Counted from the stretch's first letter, positions 45,131-55,015 are shown. The stretch: 64,000 nucleotides of DNA from Campylobacter concisus (GCF_002165775.1 NZ_NDYP01000009.1:62001-126000), one strand, 5' to 3'. The notes: generated from the letters alone by a model not told the origin. Numbers and translations are program-made.

Positions 45131-45940
45131 CTAATCAATACTCTTTAACTTATCTTTATTTAGCCCTTCTTCTATGCGCTTTATCTCTTCACTTCCATCT
45201 CTTACGACGTTTTTGTCAAATTCCAAGTAGTCATTTATCTTTTTTGGATATTCAACGTGACTTAGAATAAATTTAAAGACATTTAGTCTAGCTTCTTTTT
45301 TGTTATCGCTTGAGACGATGACCCATGGTGAAATGCTATTGTGAGAGGCAAGAAGCATAGAATATTTAGCGATAGAGTACTGATCCCAAAGTTCTTGTGC
45401 TTTTTGATCAACGGGTGAAATTTTAAATTGCTTTAACGGATCATTTTGCCTCTCTTTGAAGCGTTGTTTCTGCTCATCTTTTGTGATTGATAGATAAATT
45501 TTAAAGAAAATTATGCCAGAGTTTATGATCATCTCTTCAAATTTTGGCACTTCACGTAAAAATTCCTTATGCTCTGCTTGCGTGCAAAAGCCCATCACTG
45601 GCTCAACACCAGCTCTATTGTACCAGCTTCTATCAAAGATCACGATCTCTCCAGCACTTGGTAGATGAGTCACATATCTTTGAAAATACCACTGCGTTTT
45701 TTCGACATCACTTGGCTTAGCAAGCGCTACTATACGGCAACCTCTTGGATTTAGATGCTCAGTTAGGCGTTTTATCGTTCCGCCTTTGCCGGCTGCGTCG
45801 CGTCCTTCCATTAGCATAAGTACTCTAAGGCCTTTTTCTTTTACGTAATTTTGAAATTTTAAAAGTTCAATTTGAAGCAGTCTAAGCTCTTCCTCATAGC
45901 CAAGCTTCTCGCCTTTTTGGTGTTTTTTGTCTTTTGACAT
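45131..45940 (-). CDS. ppk2: Polyphosphate kinase 2
   Basis: The 269-residue PPK2 uses polyphosphate to phosphorylate nucleoside diphosphates or monophosphates (GTP formation in C. jejuni). The Walker A motif GRDAAGKGG, the lid region HLNPRGCRIVAL and the Walker B stretch FDRSWYNRAGVE are intact. The single-domain length fits class I or III. It is monocistronic and opposite to dsbD. Confidence 0.94.
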   Translation of the reverse strand: MSKDKKHQKGEKLGYEEELRLLQIELLKFQNYVKEKGLRVLMLMEGRDAAGKGGTIKRLTEHLNPRGCRIVALAKPSDVEKTQWYFQRYVTHLPSAGEIVIFDRSWYNRAGVEPVMGFCTQAEHKEFLREVPKFEEMIINSGIIFFKIYLSITKDEQKQRFKERQNDPLKQFKISPVDQKAQELWDQYSIAKYSMLLASHNSISPWVIVSSDNKKEARLNVFKFILSHVEYPKKINDYLEFDKNVVRDGSEEIKRIEEGLNKDKLKSID

Positions 45941-46045
45941 CTTTGCTCCTTTAAAATTTCACATATTTTCACGATTTTACAATAAAATAGAATAAATTTA
46001 AGAATTTAGACTAAAATCATCTTTTTTAATTTAGCAAGGATTAGT

Positions 46046-47776
46046 ATGTTTTTAAAATTTCTTTTTTCGCTTATTTTATTTGCAGGCTCGCTTTTTGCCG
46101 AGGTTTTAGATGTTAGCAAAGCCTTTGTTTTAACTCCAAGTGTAGATAGTCAAAATGTTGAGGTAAAGTTTAACTTTGGTGAAAATATCTATCTTTATAA
46201 AGAGAGTTTTGAGATTAAACTAGCTGGCAAAAAGATAAATGAGCTATTAAATTTGCCAAGTAGTGAAAATACGGGAGAATACGAAATTTATCCAAAAGAT
46301 TTTTCGATTTTTATCCCATTAAATTTGGTAAAAGAAAATCTTTCAAATGGCAAAGCGATACTTGACATTAACTATCAAGGCTGTGCTAAAAACGGCATTT
46401 GCTACCGTCCACAAAGTAAAATTTATGAGATAACTGACCAAGCTGGAAAATTTAGTATCGCTACTTTTAAAAAAGAGCAAAAAAGCGGTACCGACAGCTT
46501 TGCTGAAGAATTTTCTAGCGAGCAAGATATTGCAAATGGGCTTGGAGATAAAAATTTCTTTATCTCGCTTCTTACTTTTTTTGGTTATGGTCTCTTGCTT
46601 TCACTAACACCTTGTGTCTTTCCGATGATACCGATACTTTCAAGCATAATCGTCTCAAAAGGCGCTAATTTAAATGCAAAAAAAGGCTTTTTATTATCAT
46701 TCATTTATGTTGTCGCTATGAGCCTAGCTTATGCACTAGCTGGAGTGGCAGCTAGCCTACTTGGCTTTGGCATCGCAGGCGCTTTGCAAAATATCTATGT
46801 GCTTGGCACTTTTGCAGCCATTTTTGTCATTTTAAGCTTTAGCATGTTTGGATTTTATGATATAAAATTGCCAGCAAAATTTGAAAATTTGATAAGTAAA
46901 AAATCGCAAAATAGTTCAGGCTATGTTGGAATTTTTATTATGGGTTTTGCCTCAGCTCTCATAGTATCACCTTGCGTAGCAGCACCATTAGCTGGTGCGC
47001 TTCTTTATATCGCTCAAAGTGGAAATGTCTTTTATGGTGGCATTATGCTTTTTGTCATGGGGCTTGGCATGGGTGTGCCGCTACTTATTATCGGGCTAAG
47101 CTCTGGAAAGCTCTTGCCAAAACCTGGTAGCTGGATGGATGAAGTGAAAAAATTCTTTGGTTTTTTAATGCTCATAATGGCGATTTGGATCCTTTCGCGT
47201 GTGCTCGGAGAATTTTTTGAGCTATTAGGATATGGCATTATAGGCGTTTTTATGGCGGTTTATTTTGGGGCATTTGAAGTAGCAGAGCAAAGCTGGACTA
47301 AGTTTAAAAAAGCGTTTTTTATCCTAGTTTTTATATATTCAGTTATGTTAATAGTTGGTTCATTTTTAGGCTCAAAGGAGGCTTTTTCTCCGCTTTCTGG
47401 ACTAAATTTAGCAAAAAGTGATAGTGCGTTAAAATTTAATTCCGTTAAAAATTTAGATGAACTAAATGAGATACTAAAAAACTCAAACAAGCCCGTTTTA
47501 GTAGATTTTTATGCTGATTGGTGTGTAAGCTGCAAAGAGATAGAAAAGATCACTTTTAAAGATGGTGATGTTATGGATGCTTTGGCAAATTTTGCACTTA
47601 TTCGTATCGATGTAACAAATGGCGGATCACAAAATGATGAGATGCTAAGAAATTTTGGGCTTATTGATCCGCCTGCGCTCTTGTTATTTAGTGGTGGAGA
47701 TGAGCTAAAATTTCTTAGAACTATCGGTTTTATAGATGCTAAAAATTTTCTAGCAAAGCTTGAGAAAATTAAATAA
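46046..47776 (+). CDS. dsbD: Thiol:disulfide interchange protein DsbD
   Basis: The 576-residue protein moves electrons from cytoplasmic thioredoxin to periplasmic proteins. It has a signal peptide, an N-terminal periplasmic domain with the Cys pair CAKNGIC, an eight-helix core with conserved Cys in LTPCVFPM and VSPCVAAP, and a C-terminal thioredoxin domain with WCVSC. Its last 8 bases overlap the convergent nth gene. Confidence 0.95.
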   Translation: MFLKFLFSLILFAGSLFAEVLDVSKAFVLTPSVDSQNVEVKFNFGENIYLYKESFEIKLAGKKINELLNLPSSENTGEYEIYPKDFSIFIPLNLVKENLSNGKAILDINYQGCAKNGICYRPQSKIYEITDQAGKFSIATFKKEQKSGTDSFAEEFSSEQDIANGLGDKNFFISLLTFFGYGLLLSLTPCVFPMIPILSSIIVSKGANLNAKKGFLLSFIYVVAMSLAYALAGVAASLLGFGIAGALQNIYVLGTFAAIFVILSFSMFGFYDIKLPAKFENLISKKSQNSSGYVGIFIMGFASALIVSPCVAAPLAGALLYIAQSGNVFYGGIMLFVMGLGMGVPLLIIGLSSGKLLPKPGSWMDEVKKFFGFLMLIMAIWILSRVLGEFFELLGYGIIGVFMAVYFGAFEVAEQSWTKFKKAFFILVFIYSVMLIVGSFLGSKEAFSPLSGLNLAKSDSALKFNSVKNLDELNEILKNSNKPVLVDFYADWCVSCKEIEKITFKDGDVMDALANFALIRIDVTNGGSQNDEMLRNFGLIDPPALLLFSGGDELKFLRTIGFIDAKNFLAKLEKIK

Positions 47777-48401
47777 CCTTGTCCTTGCTGTTACAAAGAT
47801 CATTTAAGATACACTCATGGCAAAGCGGCTTTTTGGCTTTACAGGTGTAACGTCCAAAGAGCACCATGACTTGATGAAGCTTACCAAGATCTGTTTTAAA
47901 GGCATGGCTAAGATCAGCTTCAGTAGCTTCTGGCGTTTTTGCATGGCTAAGATCAAGTCTGTGCGCCACCCTAAAAACGTGCGTATCAACAGCCATAACA
48001 TTTGCATTTGTAGCTTCTAAAAGTACGACATGAGCGGTCTTTTGTCCAACTCCAGCAAGCGCTTTTAGCTTCTCTTCATCAAGCGGAATTTCTCCATTAT
48101 AAAGCTCAACCACGCTATTTGCCATTTTGATTAAATTTACCGCTTTGTTATTAAAAAAGCTACACGAGTTTATCATTAGTTTTAGGCTCGCTAAATTTGC
48201 ACTAGCTAGCTCATAGACATCTTTATACGCTTCAAATAAGGCTGGAGTTATTAAATTTACTCTTTTATCAGTGCACTGGGCTGAGAGCATGACACAGACA
48301 AGTAGCTCATATAAATTTCTAAATTTAAGCTCGCTTTTGGCGTCTTTAAACTCTTCTAAAAGTCTTCTTTTTATCTCTAAAATATCTTTTTTTGTTCTCA
48401 T
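47769..48401 (-). CDS. nth: Endonuclease III
   Basis: The 210-residue base-excision repair glycosylase/AP lyase has the helix-hairpin-helix LAGVGQKTAHVVL with the catalytic Lys, the catalytic Asp in VDTHVFRVAHRL, and a C-terminal [4Fe-4S] loop with C-x6-C-x2-C-x5-C. It removes oxidised pyrimidines. The gene converges on dsbD with an 8-base overlap, so mRNA pairing between the two ends is possible. Confidence 0.95.
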   Translation of the reverse strand: MRTKKDILEIKRRLLEEFKDAKSELKFRNLYELLVCVMLSAQCTDKRVNLITPALFEAYKDVYELASANLASLKLMINSCSFFNNKAVNLIKMANSVVELYNGEIPLDEEKLKALAGVGQKTAHVVLLEATNANVMAVDTHVFRVAHRLDLSHAKTPEATEADLSHAFKTDLGKLHQVMVLFGRYTCKAKKPLCHECILNDLCNSKDKVI

Positions 48402-48456
48402 TTTCGTATTTTACCTTATTTTCTTAAGTTAAATGAAAAGTTATCGCTTTATTTGA

Positions 48457-48462
48457 TATAAT
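48457..48462 (+). promoter_or_regulatory. Probable peb4 -10 element
   Basis: TATAAT preceded by TTTGA lies 35 bases upstream of the peb4 ATG. No convincing -35 is seen, as usual for Campylobacter. Confidence 0.55.
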
Positions 48463-48496
48463 CTTTCCCATAAAATCAATTTTTTAAAGGATTTAT

Positions 48497-49315
48497 ATGA
48501 AAAAATTTTTGTTTCCAGCAGTTTTAAGTTTAGCAGCGGCTGTTACTCTAAATGCAGCAGTAGTTGCAACAGTTGATGGTGATGCTATAAGCGATAGCGA
48601 TATTTCAAGCCTTTTATCGGCAGCTATGCCAGGATTTGACGCTAGCAAGCTTCAACCAAATGAGAAAAAACGTATAATCGACGATCTAATAAATAGAAAA
48701 CTTCTTTTAAAAGATGCTAAGTCAAGCGGTATCGAAAAAGATGTAGAGTACATCAAAGCTGTAAAAGCAGCGCAAGAAGGTATCGCGGTTGAGCTTTATA
48801 TGAGAAAACTATTTGACGGTATAAAAGTAAGCGATAGCGATTTAAGAGATTTTTACAACAAAAACAAAGCTAGCATGAATCAACCAGCTCAAGCAAGAGC
48901 AAGACATATCTTAGTTGAAGATGAAAAAACAGCAAACGACATCATCGCTCAACTTAAAAATTTAAAAGGTGAGGCTCTAACTAAGAAATTTGCAGAGCTA
49001 GCAAGCCAAAAATCAATCGACAAAGGCTCAGCAGCACACGGTGGCGAGCTTGGCTGGTTTGGTCAAAGCCAAATGGTAAAACCTTTTGCAGACGCAGCAT
49101 TTTCAATGGCTAATGGCACAGTTTCAACTAAGCCAGTTAAAACTCAGTTTGGCTACCATGTTATCTTAAAAGAAGATGGCAAAGCAGCTGGTACTGTAAG
49201 CTTTGAACAAGCAAAACCAGAGATCGAGCAAGCTGTAAAAATGGAGAAATTCCAAGCTGCTGTTAGACAAAAAAGTGAAGCTCTACGCCAAAAAGCAAAG
49301 ATAGAATACAAATAA
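48497..49315 (+). CDS. peb4: Periplasmic peptidyl-prolyl isomerase PEB4/CBF2
   Basis: The 272-residue periplasmic chaperone has a Sec signal (ending LNAA), a SurA-like N-terminal domain (residues 25-125) and a parvulin domain starting [11 protein letters not shown] with [16 protein letters not shown] and QFGYHVI. It helps outer-membrane proteins such as the porin to fold and was named a major C. jejuni adhesin-associated antigen. It is followed closely by fbaA, as in C. jejuni. Confidence 0.94.
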   Translation: MKKFLFPAVLSLAAAVTLNAAVVATVDGDAISDSDISSLLSAAMPGFDASKLQPNEKKRIIDDLINRKLLLKDAKSSGIEKDVEYIKAVKAAQEGIAVELYMRKLFDGIKVSDSDLRDFYNKNKASMNQPAQARARHILVEDEKTANDIIAQLKNLKGEALTKKFAELASQKSIDKGSAAHGGELGWFGQSQMVKPFADAAFSMANGTVSTKPVKTQFGYHVILKEDGKAAGTVSFEQAKPEIEQAVKMEKFQAAVRQKSEALRQKAKIEYK

Positions 49316-49330
49316 AATTTGGAGGGTAAA

Positions 49331-50395
49331 ATGGGCGTTTTAGATATCGTAAAACCTGGTGTTTTAAGCGGAGATGATGTAACAAAACTTTATGCTTATG
49401 CCAAAGAGCAAGGTTTTGCAATACCTGCTGTAAATGTCGTAGGCAGCGACTCAGTAAATGCTGTTTTAGAAGCGGCAAAGGTTGCTAACTCGCCTGTTAT
49501 AGTTCAGTTTAGTAACGGCGGTGCAGGTTTTTACGCTGGTAAAGCCTGCGAAAACGCAGCCGTTCTTGGTGCGATCGCTGGAGCAAAGCACGTTCATCTA
49601 CTTGCCAAGGCTTACGGCGTGCCAGTCATCTTACACACTGACCATGCCGCTAGAAAGCTTTTGCCTTGGATAGATGAGCTAGTAAAAGCAAGCCATGAGT
49701 ATAAAAAAACTCACGGCGTGCCACTTTTTAGCTCTCACATGCTAGATCTTAGTGAAGAGAGCTTGGAAGAAAATTTAAGCACATGCGAGAAGTATCTAAA
49801 AGAGCTTAGCGAGCTTGGCATCAGTCTAGAGATCGAGCTAGGTGTCACTGGTGGCGAAGAGGACGGCGTGGATAACACTGGCGTTGATAACGCACTTCTT
49901 TACACTCAACCAGAAGATGTCGCGCTTGCTTATGAAAGACTTAGCAAGATAAGCGATAAATTTAGCATCGCAGCTAGTTTTGGCAACGTTCACGGCGTCT
50001 ATAAACCGGGCAATGTCGTGCTAAGACCAGAAATTCTTAAAAACTCACAAGCCTATGTCGCTAAGAAATTTAATACAAAAAGTGACAAGCCAGTAAATTT
50101 TGTATTTCATGGAGGTAGTGGCAGTGAGCTAAAAGATATCAAGAATGCTGTAAGTTACGGCGTTATCAAGATGAACATTGACACTGATACACAGTGGGCA
50201 TTTTGGGATGGCGTACGCGAGTATGAGGCCAAAAATAGAGCATACTTGCAAGGCCAGATCGGCAACCCAGAGGGCGATGATAAGCCAAATAAAAAATACT
50301 ACGACCCAAGGAAATGGCTAAGAAGCGGCGAGGAGAGCATGGTTAAGCGTCTTCAGACTGCTTTTAGCGACTTAAACTGCCTAAATAGGAACTAA
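49331..50395 (+). CDS. fbaA: Class II fructose-bisphosphate aldolase
   Basis: The 354-residue zinc aldolase has the metal ligands in HTDHAARK, the catalytic acid region EIELGVTGGEEDGVDN and the zinc His in FHGGSGS. I start at ATG 49331, directly behind GGAGGG; an in-frame TTG 12 bases upstream would only add MEGK over the Shine-Dalgarno. Campylobacter lacks phosphofructokinase, so the main use is gluconeogenesis. Confidence 0.96.
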   Translation: MGVLDIVKPGVLSGDDVTKLYAYAKEQGFAIPAVNVVGSDSVNAVLEAAKVANSPVIVQFSNGGAGFYAGKACENAAVLGAIAGAKHVHLLAKAYGVPVILHTDHAARKLLPWIDELVKASHEYKKTHGVPLFSSHMLDLSEESLEENLSTCEKYLKELSELGISLEIELGVTGGEEDGVDNTGVDNALLYTQPEDVALAYERLSKISDKFSIAASFGNVHGVYKPGNVVLRPEILKNSQAYVAKKFNTKSDKPVNFVFHGGSGSELKDIKNAVSYGVIKMNIDTDTQWAFWDGVREYEAKNRAYLQGQIGNPEGDDKPNKKYYDPRKWLRSGEESMVKRLQTAFSDLNCLNRN

Positions 50396-50399
50396 TCCT

Positions 50400-51713
50400 A
50401 TGCAAAATCAAAATGATTTTAGTGAGCTAAGTGTGCCAAAGGAGCGCCAAGCTCACTCTTTCTTTGTCTTTTTTAAAGTTATCTTTATCCCTTTAGCCAT
50501 CTATGTCTTAGCAATACTAGCGTATCTTGGCGTTATAAATTTTCAAATGAAGCTTCATACCATTGTCATGATGGGCGTTATACTCTTTGTCGCTTTTATA
50601 TTTTCACGCCACAGCGCCTTGGTGGCCTACTCAAATTTCTTAGCAAATGCCAAAGACTACAAGATAAGATTAAAAGAATTTATCATCTCTCATCTCTTTG
50701 AAATTTCAGGCGTCAAAAAGGCAAACGCTAAATTTGAAGATTTTTTCGAGAGTTACACAAGAAATTTTAGAAATGACAACCTAGCAAATATCGGCCAAGC
50801 AGTCTTTCCTATGCTTGGAATTTTGGGTACATTTATCAGTATCGCTATCTCCATGCCAGAGTTTAGCTCAAATACCACAGATGGTCTTGAAAAAGAGATC
50901 GCTATACTACTAAACGGCGTGGCTACGGCGTTTTATGTATCGATCTATGGTATTTTTTTAGCGCTTTGGTGGATGTTTTTTGAAAAGATAGGCGTTAGTA
51001 AATTTGAGAAATTTTACAGCGAGCAAAAAGAGCTTAGCCGTGAGTTTTTCTGGCAGGAAAATGAACTAAATGCAAATTTTATGAAAGCCTCTGTTGGCTA
51101 CTTCAAAGATAGTCATGACGCTTTTAAAATGGTGCTTGACGATAAATTTTTAAGAAATTTAAACGATCAGGTAAATGAAAAATTTGACAGACTAAAAGAG
51201 CTTTGCGAGGTTGAGAAAAATATCATAAATCAAAGCAAGGCTGAGCTTAGTGCAAACCTTAAAATGCTAAATGAAGCTAGCCTAAAACAAGATGAATTTG
51301 TAAAAATCCACTCTGATATGCTAAAGGCAGTAAGTGCATTTTCTAATGCCTTTAAAGATATGGAGGTTAAAATTTTAACCGAGCATGCAAAGCTTGGCGA
51401 AATTTTTAGCAGAAATTTAAACGCCACAAAAGAGAGCCAGCTTAAATTTGAGCAGACTATCAAGAGCTTTGACAAGGGTTTAAGAGAATTTTCATACTCG
51501 ATCATGAAAGAGCAAAATGAAGCGCTTAAGGAATTTAGAGCCTCACTGATAGAGAGTGCTACGATATTTAAAGCCGCATATGAGCAAGAGGGCAGGAGCT
51601 TGGAGCGCGAAAAAGAGCGCGAGAGCCTTATTGCTGAGCTTAAGAAAAACATAGACGAGATCGACAAAGAAGCAAATTCTGTAATAGAAAAAATCGAAAA
51701 TCTAGTGCAATGA
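50400..51713 (+). CDS. MotA/ExbB/TolQ-like proton-channel protein of unknown role
   Basis: The 437-residue protein has membrane segments at about 24-48, 52-70, 135-152 and 172-194. The last two carry the proton-channel signature (PMLGILGTFISIAI with Thr144, and GVATAFYVSIYGIF with Thr176). A 230-residue cytoplasmic coiled-coil tail follows, unlike flagellar MotA or ExbB. It overlaps the next gene (MotB/OmpA-like) by an ATGA. C. jejuni has the same pair (Cj0598-Cj0599) without known function; the design resembles ZorA of Zorya. Confidence 0.85.
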   Translation: MQNQNDFSELSVPKERQAHSFFVFFKVIFIPLAIYVLAILAYLGVINFQMKLHTIVMMGVILFVAFIFSRHSALVAYSNFLANAKDYKIRLKEFIISHLFEISGVKKANAKFEDFFESYTRNFRNDNLANIGQAVFPMLGILGTFISIAISMPEFSSNTTDGLEKEIAILLNGVATAFYVSIYGIFLALWWMFFEKIGVSKFEKFYSEQKELSREFFWQENELNANFMKASVGYFKDSHDAFKMVLDDKFLRNLNDQVNEKFDRLKELCEVEKNIINQSKAELSANLKMLNEASLKQDEFVKIHSDMLKAVSAFSNAFKDMEVKILTEHAKLGEIFSRNLNATKESQLKFEQTIKSFDKGLREFSYSIMKEQNEALKEFRASLIESATIFKAAYEQEGRSLEREKERESLIAELKKNIDEIDKEANSVIEKIENLVQ

Positions 51714-52801
51714 AAATAAACAAAAATAACGAAGATCAATCAAGCTTTTGGGTTTCGTACGCGGACTTGATGGCTGGTCTGCTCTTTGTTTTTATGCTGC
51801 TAATCGGCGCTGTCGTCGTAAAATACGTCCTAACTCAAAACACCCTTGAAAATAAAGAGCAAACCATCATCACAGCCTTAGCAAATTTAAAAGACGCTCA
51901 GGGCAGAAATTTTACACTCGAAGAGCTAAATGACGCCCTAAAAAGCGAGCTTTCAAAGATAAGCGACGAAAATATAAATTTGAAAAAATCAAATGAAATT
52001 TTTGTTATCCAAATAGACGCTCTAAAAGAAAAACTAGCCCAGCTCATAGAGGAAAACAAGGACGCAAATGCGAGCATAAAAGAGCTAAACGCTAGTATTT
52101 TTGATCTAAATCAAAAGATGATCGTACTAAATGATGAAATTTCATCAAAAGATAGAGCGCTTAGTGACGCAAACGAAAGTAGTGAGAAAAATTTAGCCAA
52201 GATCGCATTTTTGCTCGAGCAAGTGAGCCAAAGAGAAGCTAGATACGACGAGCTTTTAAGGGACCTAAACGTCACTCGTGACAGAGTGAAAAATTTAACC
52301 GGTATCAGAGTAAAAGTGATCTCAGCCTTAAAGGATAGGCTAGGCTCAAGTATTGAGATCGACCCAAACTCAGGCGCGCTAAAGCTTAGCTCCTCAGTAC
52401 TTTTTGACAAAGGCAGTGCAGTCTTAAAAGAAGAGGTCAAAGATGAGCTAAAGGCCACGCTTAGTAAATATTTTGACGTGCTTTTAAATGACAAAGATAT
52501 CTCCTCAAACATCGATCAAATCATAATCGAAGGCTTTACAGATAGCGACGGAAGCTATATTTATAACTTAGAGCTTTCACAAAAAAGAGCTTACGCTGTG
52601 ATGGAATTTATAAATTCATTTAGTGACGATACTCGCCTTAGAAAGCTACTTGTCGCAAGCGGACGAAGCTATAATGAGCTGGTTTTTAAAGACGGAGCCG
52701 AGGACAAGGATGCTTCAAGACGCATAGAGATCAAATTTTCACTCTCAAATAAAGAGGCTATCAACGAGATAGAGAAATTTTTGGAGTTTAAGGGTGATTG
52801 A
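51710..52801 (+). CDS. MotB-like protein with OmpA peptidoglycan-binding domain
   Basis: The 363-residue protein has an N-terminal membrane helix with the stator proton-binding Asp in FWVSYADLMAGLLFVFML (D19), a long periplasmic coiled coil (about 45-190) and an OmpA/MotB C-terminal domain (FDKGSAVLKEE, EGFTDSDGSYIYNLELSQKR, SRRIEIKF). It pairs with the preceding MotA-like protein to form a stator. The long coiled coil and lack of flagellar neighbours separate it from flagellar MotB; ZorB is a closer architectural match. Confidence 0.86.
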   Translation: MKINKNNEDQSSFWVSYADLMAGLLFVFMLLIGAVVVKYVLTQNTLENKEQTIITALANLKDAQGRNFTLEELNDALKSELSKISDENINLKKSNEIFVIQIDALKEKLAQLIEENKDANASIKELNASIFDLNQKMIVLNDEISSKDRALSDANESSEKNLAKIAFLLEQVSQREARYDELLRDLNVTRDRVKNLTGIRVKVISALKDRLGSSIEIDPNSGALKLSSSVLFDKGSAVLKEEVKDELKATLSKYFDVLLNDKDISSNIDQIIIEGFTDSDGSYIYNLELSQKRAYAVMEFINSFSDDTRLRKLLVASGRSYNELVFKDGAEDKDASRRIEIKFSLSNKEAINEIEKFLEFKGD

Positions 52802-53645
52802 TAAAATTTGCTTAAGAGGGCGAGAATTTTGGCTTTTAAGAGATGATCTGCTAGGCGAGTTTAACGGCAACAAAGCAAGAAAACTAGAGTATTTTTTAAA
52901 GGCCGATCTTAGCGGCATAAAAGCCATCGTATCTCACGGCTCAAGCCAGTCAAATGCTATGTATAGCTTAAGCCTTTTTGCCAAGATAAAGGGGCTTAAA
53001 TTTTACTACGTCGTCTCTCATCTTAGTTCAAATTTAGAGCAAAATCCAGTTGGAAATTTCAAATTTGCACTTGAAAATGGCATGGAAATTTTTGTAAAAG
53101 AGGAGCGTGAGAAATTTGCTAAAGAGCTTGCAAATAGCAAAAATGCACTCTTTATAAATGAAGGCGTGGCGCAGAGTGAGGCCGAGCTTGGCTTTATCAC
53201 GCAGGCAAATGAGATAAATGAGTGGAGCAAAAAAAGTGGTATAAAGCCTGATATATTTTTGCCATCAGGCACAGGTACAAGTGCATGCTATCTGGCAAAG
53301 CACACCGATCTTAGCGTTTTTACAACTCCTTGCGTGGGGGACAGCGACTATCTAAAAAAGCAAATTTATGAGCTAGATAAAGATAGTAAAGTGCAAATTT
53401 TAAATCCACCAAGGAAGTATCATTTTGGGAATTTATACCCAGAGCTTTATGAAATTTGGCTTGAAGTGTGCAAAAGCGGTGTAGAATTTGACCTAGTGTA
53501 TGACCCTGCTGGCTTTATCACGCTTTTTGCAAATTTAGATAGGCTTGGAGCTGAAATTTTATATATCCACCAGGGTGGAATTTTAGGTAACATTACACAA
53601 AGACAAAGATACGAGAGAAAATTAAAATTAAAGGAGCATAAATGA
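52794..53645 (+). CDS. PLP-dependent ACC deaminase/D-cysteine desulfhydrase family protein
   Basis: The 283-residue fold-type II enzyme has the PLP lysine in FNGNKARKLEYF and the substrate-binding SHGSSQSNAM. Homologues are annotated as 1-aminocyclopropane-1-carboxylate deaminase, but D-cysteine desulfhydrase or a related D-amino acid reaction is equally possible; the sequence does not decide. It starts at GTG 52794 overlapping the MotB-like gene by eight bases and overlaps hisD by four. Confidence 0.85.
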   Translation: MIDKICLRGREFWLLRDDLLGEFNGNKARKLEYFLKADLSGIKAIVSHGSSQSNAMYSLSLFAKIKGLKFYYVVSHLSSNLEQNPVGNFKFALENGMEIFVKEEREKFAKELANSKNALFINEGVAQSEAELGFITQANEINEWSKKSGIKPDIFLPSGTGTSACYLAKHTDLSVFTTPCVGDSDYLKKQIYELDKDSKVQILNPPRKYHFGNLYPELYEIWLEVCKSGVEFDLVYDPAGFITLFANLDRLGAEILYIHQGGILGNITQRQRYERKLKLKEHK

Positions 53646-54934
53646 AATTTTTTCATAGTAGTGACGCTGATTTTGAGAGTAAATTTTTACAGCTGGTTAA
53701 ACGAAGTGATAATGACATGAGTGCTGTAATGCCGGTGGTTGCTGGAATAATAGATGAGATAAGAAAAGATGGCGATAGTGCACTTTTTGCGCAGATAGCT
53801 AAATTTGATAAATTTAGCGTTACAAGTAAAAACGACATAATAATCGACGTAAAAGAGATGGAGGCCGCATATAATTCGTTAGATAATGCTTTGAGAGTAG
53901 CTTTAAATTCAGCTCACGATAGGATAAAAAGCTATCACGAGCGCACAAAACCAAGCGACTGGACATATAAAGATGAGCATGACATCTTGCTAGGCGCAAA
54001 ATACACAGCGGTTGACCGCGCTGGTCTTTATATCCCAGGTGGTAAGGCAGCATATCCTAGCTCGCTTCTTATGAATGCGATCCCAGCGATCGTAGCTGGA
54101 GTAAAAGAGATCGTAGTGTGCACTCCAGCGCCAAATGGTAAGGTAAATACCTTACTTCTTGCGGCAATGCACCTTTGTGGCATAAAGACAGCCTTTAAAG
54201 TAGGAGGTGCAAGTGCTATTGCAGCGATGGCATACGGAACTGCAACCGTGCCAAAGGTAGATGTCATCACGGGCCCTGGCAACATCTACGTAGCGACTGC
54301 CAAAAAACTAGTTTATGGTGACGTAAATATCGATATGATCGCTGGTCCAAGCGAGATAGGCGTGATCGCTGATGATAGCGCTGATCCTCGCCATATAGCT
54401 ATTGATATGCTTTCTCAAGCCGAGCACGACGAGATAGCAAGTGCCTTTTTGATAACGCCGGTAGAGGCTTTTGCAAGGGCTGTGCAAAGACACATTGAAG
54501 ATGAGCTAAAGACACTAAAACGTGAGCCGATCGCAAGTGCAAGCATAAGAAATAAAGCTGCAATAATAGTGGCAAAAGATTTGAAAGAGTGTTTTGCTCT
54601 CATGAATGAGCTTGCTGTTGAGCACCTAGAGATCGCTACAAACGATGCTTTAAGTTATATTGATGATGTGACTCATGCGGGCGCTATATTTTTTGGACAC
54701 TTTACGCCTGAAGCGATGGGGGATTATATCGCTGGACCAAATCACACATTGCCAACTGGCGGAAGTGCGAGATTTTACTCGCCGCTTGGAGTTGAAAATT
54801 TCATGAAGCGAAGTTCGATCATTTCAGTGAGTAGAAAAGGTATCATGCATCTTGGCAAATCATGCATGCAGCTAGCTGAAGCTGAGGGGCTAACCGCTCA
54901 TAAAAAATCAGTCGCAGTGAGGCTAGAAGAGTAA
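53642..54934 (+). CDS. hisD: Histidinol dehydrogenase
   Basis: The 430-residue enzyme performs the last two oxidations of histidine synthesis with NAD and zinc. Key stretches include the signature DMLSQAEHDEIASAFLI with its zinc ligands, GPGNIYVATAKKLVYG and GPNHTLPTGGSARF. No other his genes are adjacent; it is instead the last gene of the peb4-fbaA-stator run by overlap with the PLP gene. Confidence 0.96.
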   Translation: MKFFHSSDADFESKFLQLVKRSDNDMSAVMPVVAGIIDEIRKDGDSALFAQIAKFDKFSVTSKNDIIIDVKEMEAAYNSLDNALRVALNSAHDRIKSYHERTKPSDWTYKDEHDILLGAKYTAVDRAGLYIPGGKAAYPSSLLMNAIPAIVAGVKEIVVCTPAPNGKVNTLLLAAMHLCGIKTAFKVGGASAIAAMAYGTATVPKVDVITGPGNIYVATAKKLVYGDVNIDMIAGPSEIGVIADDSADPRHIAIDMLSQAEHDEIASAFLITPVEAFARAVQRHIEDELKTLKREPIASASIRNKAAIIVAKDLKECFALMNELAVEHLEIATNDALSYIDDVTHAGAIFFGHFTPEAMGDYIAGPNHTLPTGGSARFYSPLGVENFMKRSSIISVSRKGIMHLGKSCMQLAEAEGLTAHKKSVAVRLEE

Positions 54935-54980
54935 AAAATAGATTTTATAGAGATTTTGCAACTTTTTATAGAATTTATAG

Positions 54981-54986
54981 TAGAAT
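54981..54986 (+). promoter_or_regulatory. Possible flaC -10 element
   Basis: TAGAAT lies 30 bases upstream of the flaC ATG, with TTGCAA about 19 bases further up. A sigma-28-type CGATAT box is not evident here. An AAAAGGAG ribosome-binding site follows. Confidence 0.4.
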
Positions 54987-55015
54987 CCATAGCGAATTAT
55001 TAAAAAGGAGTTGTT

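Noticed and set aside
50400..52801. A Zorya anti-phage system
   Set aside because: Only ZorA/ZorB-like components are present. No zorC, zorD or zorE neighbours exist and the pair sits in the conserved Campylobacter gene order, so defence is not supported.
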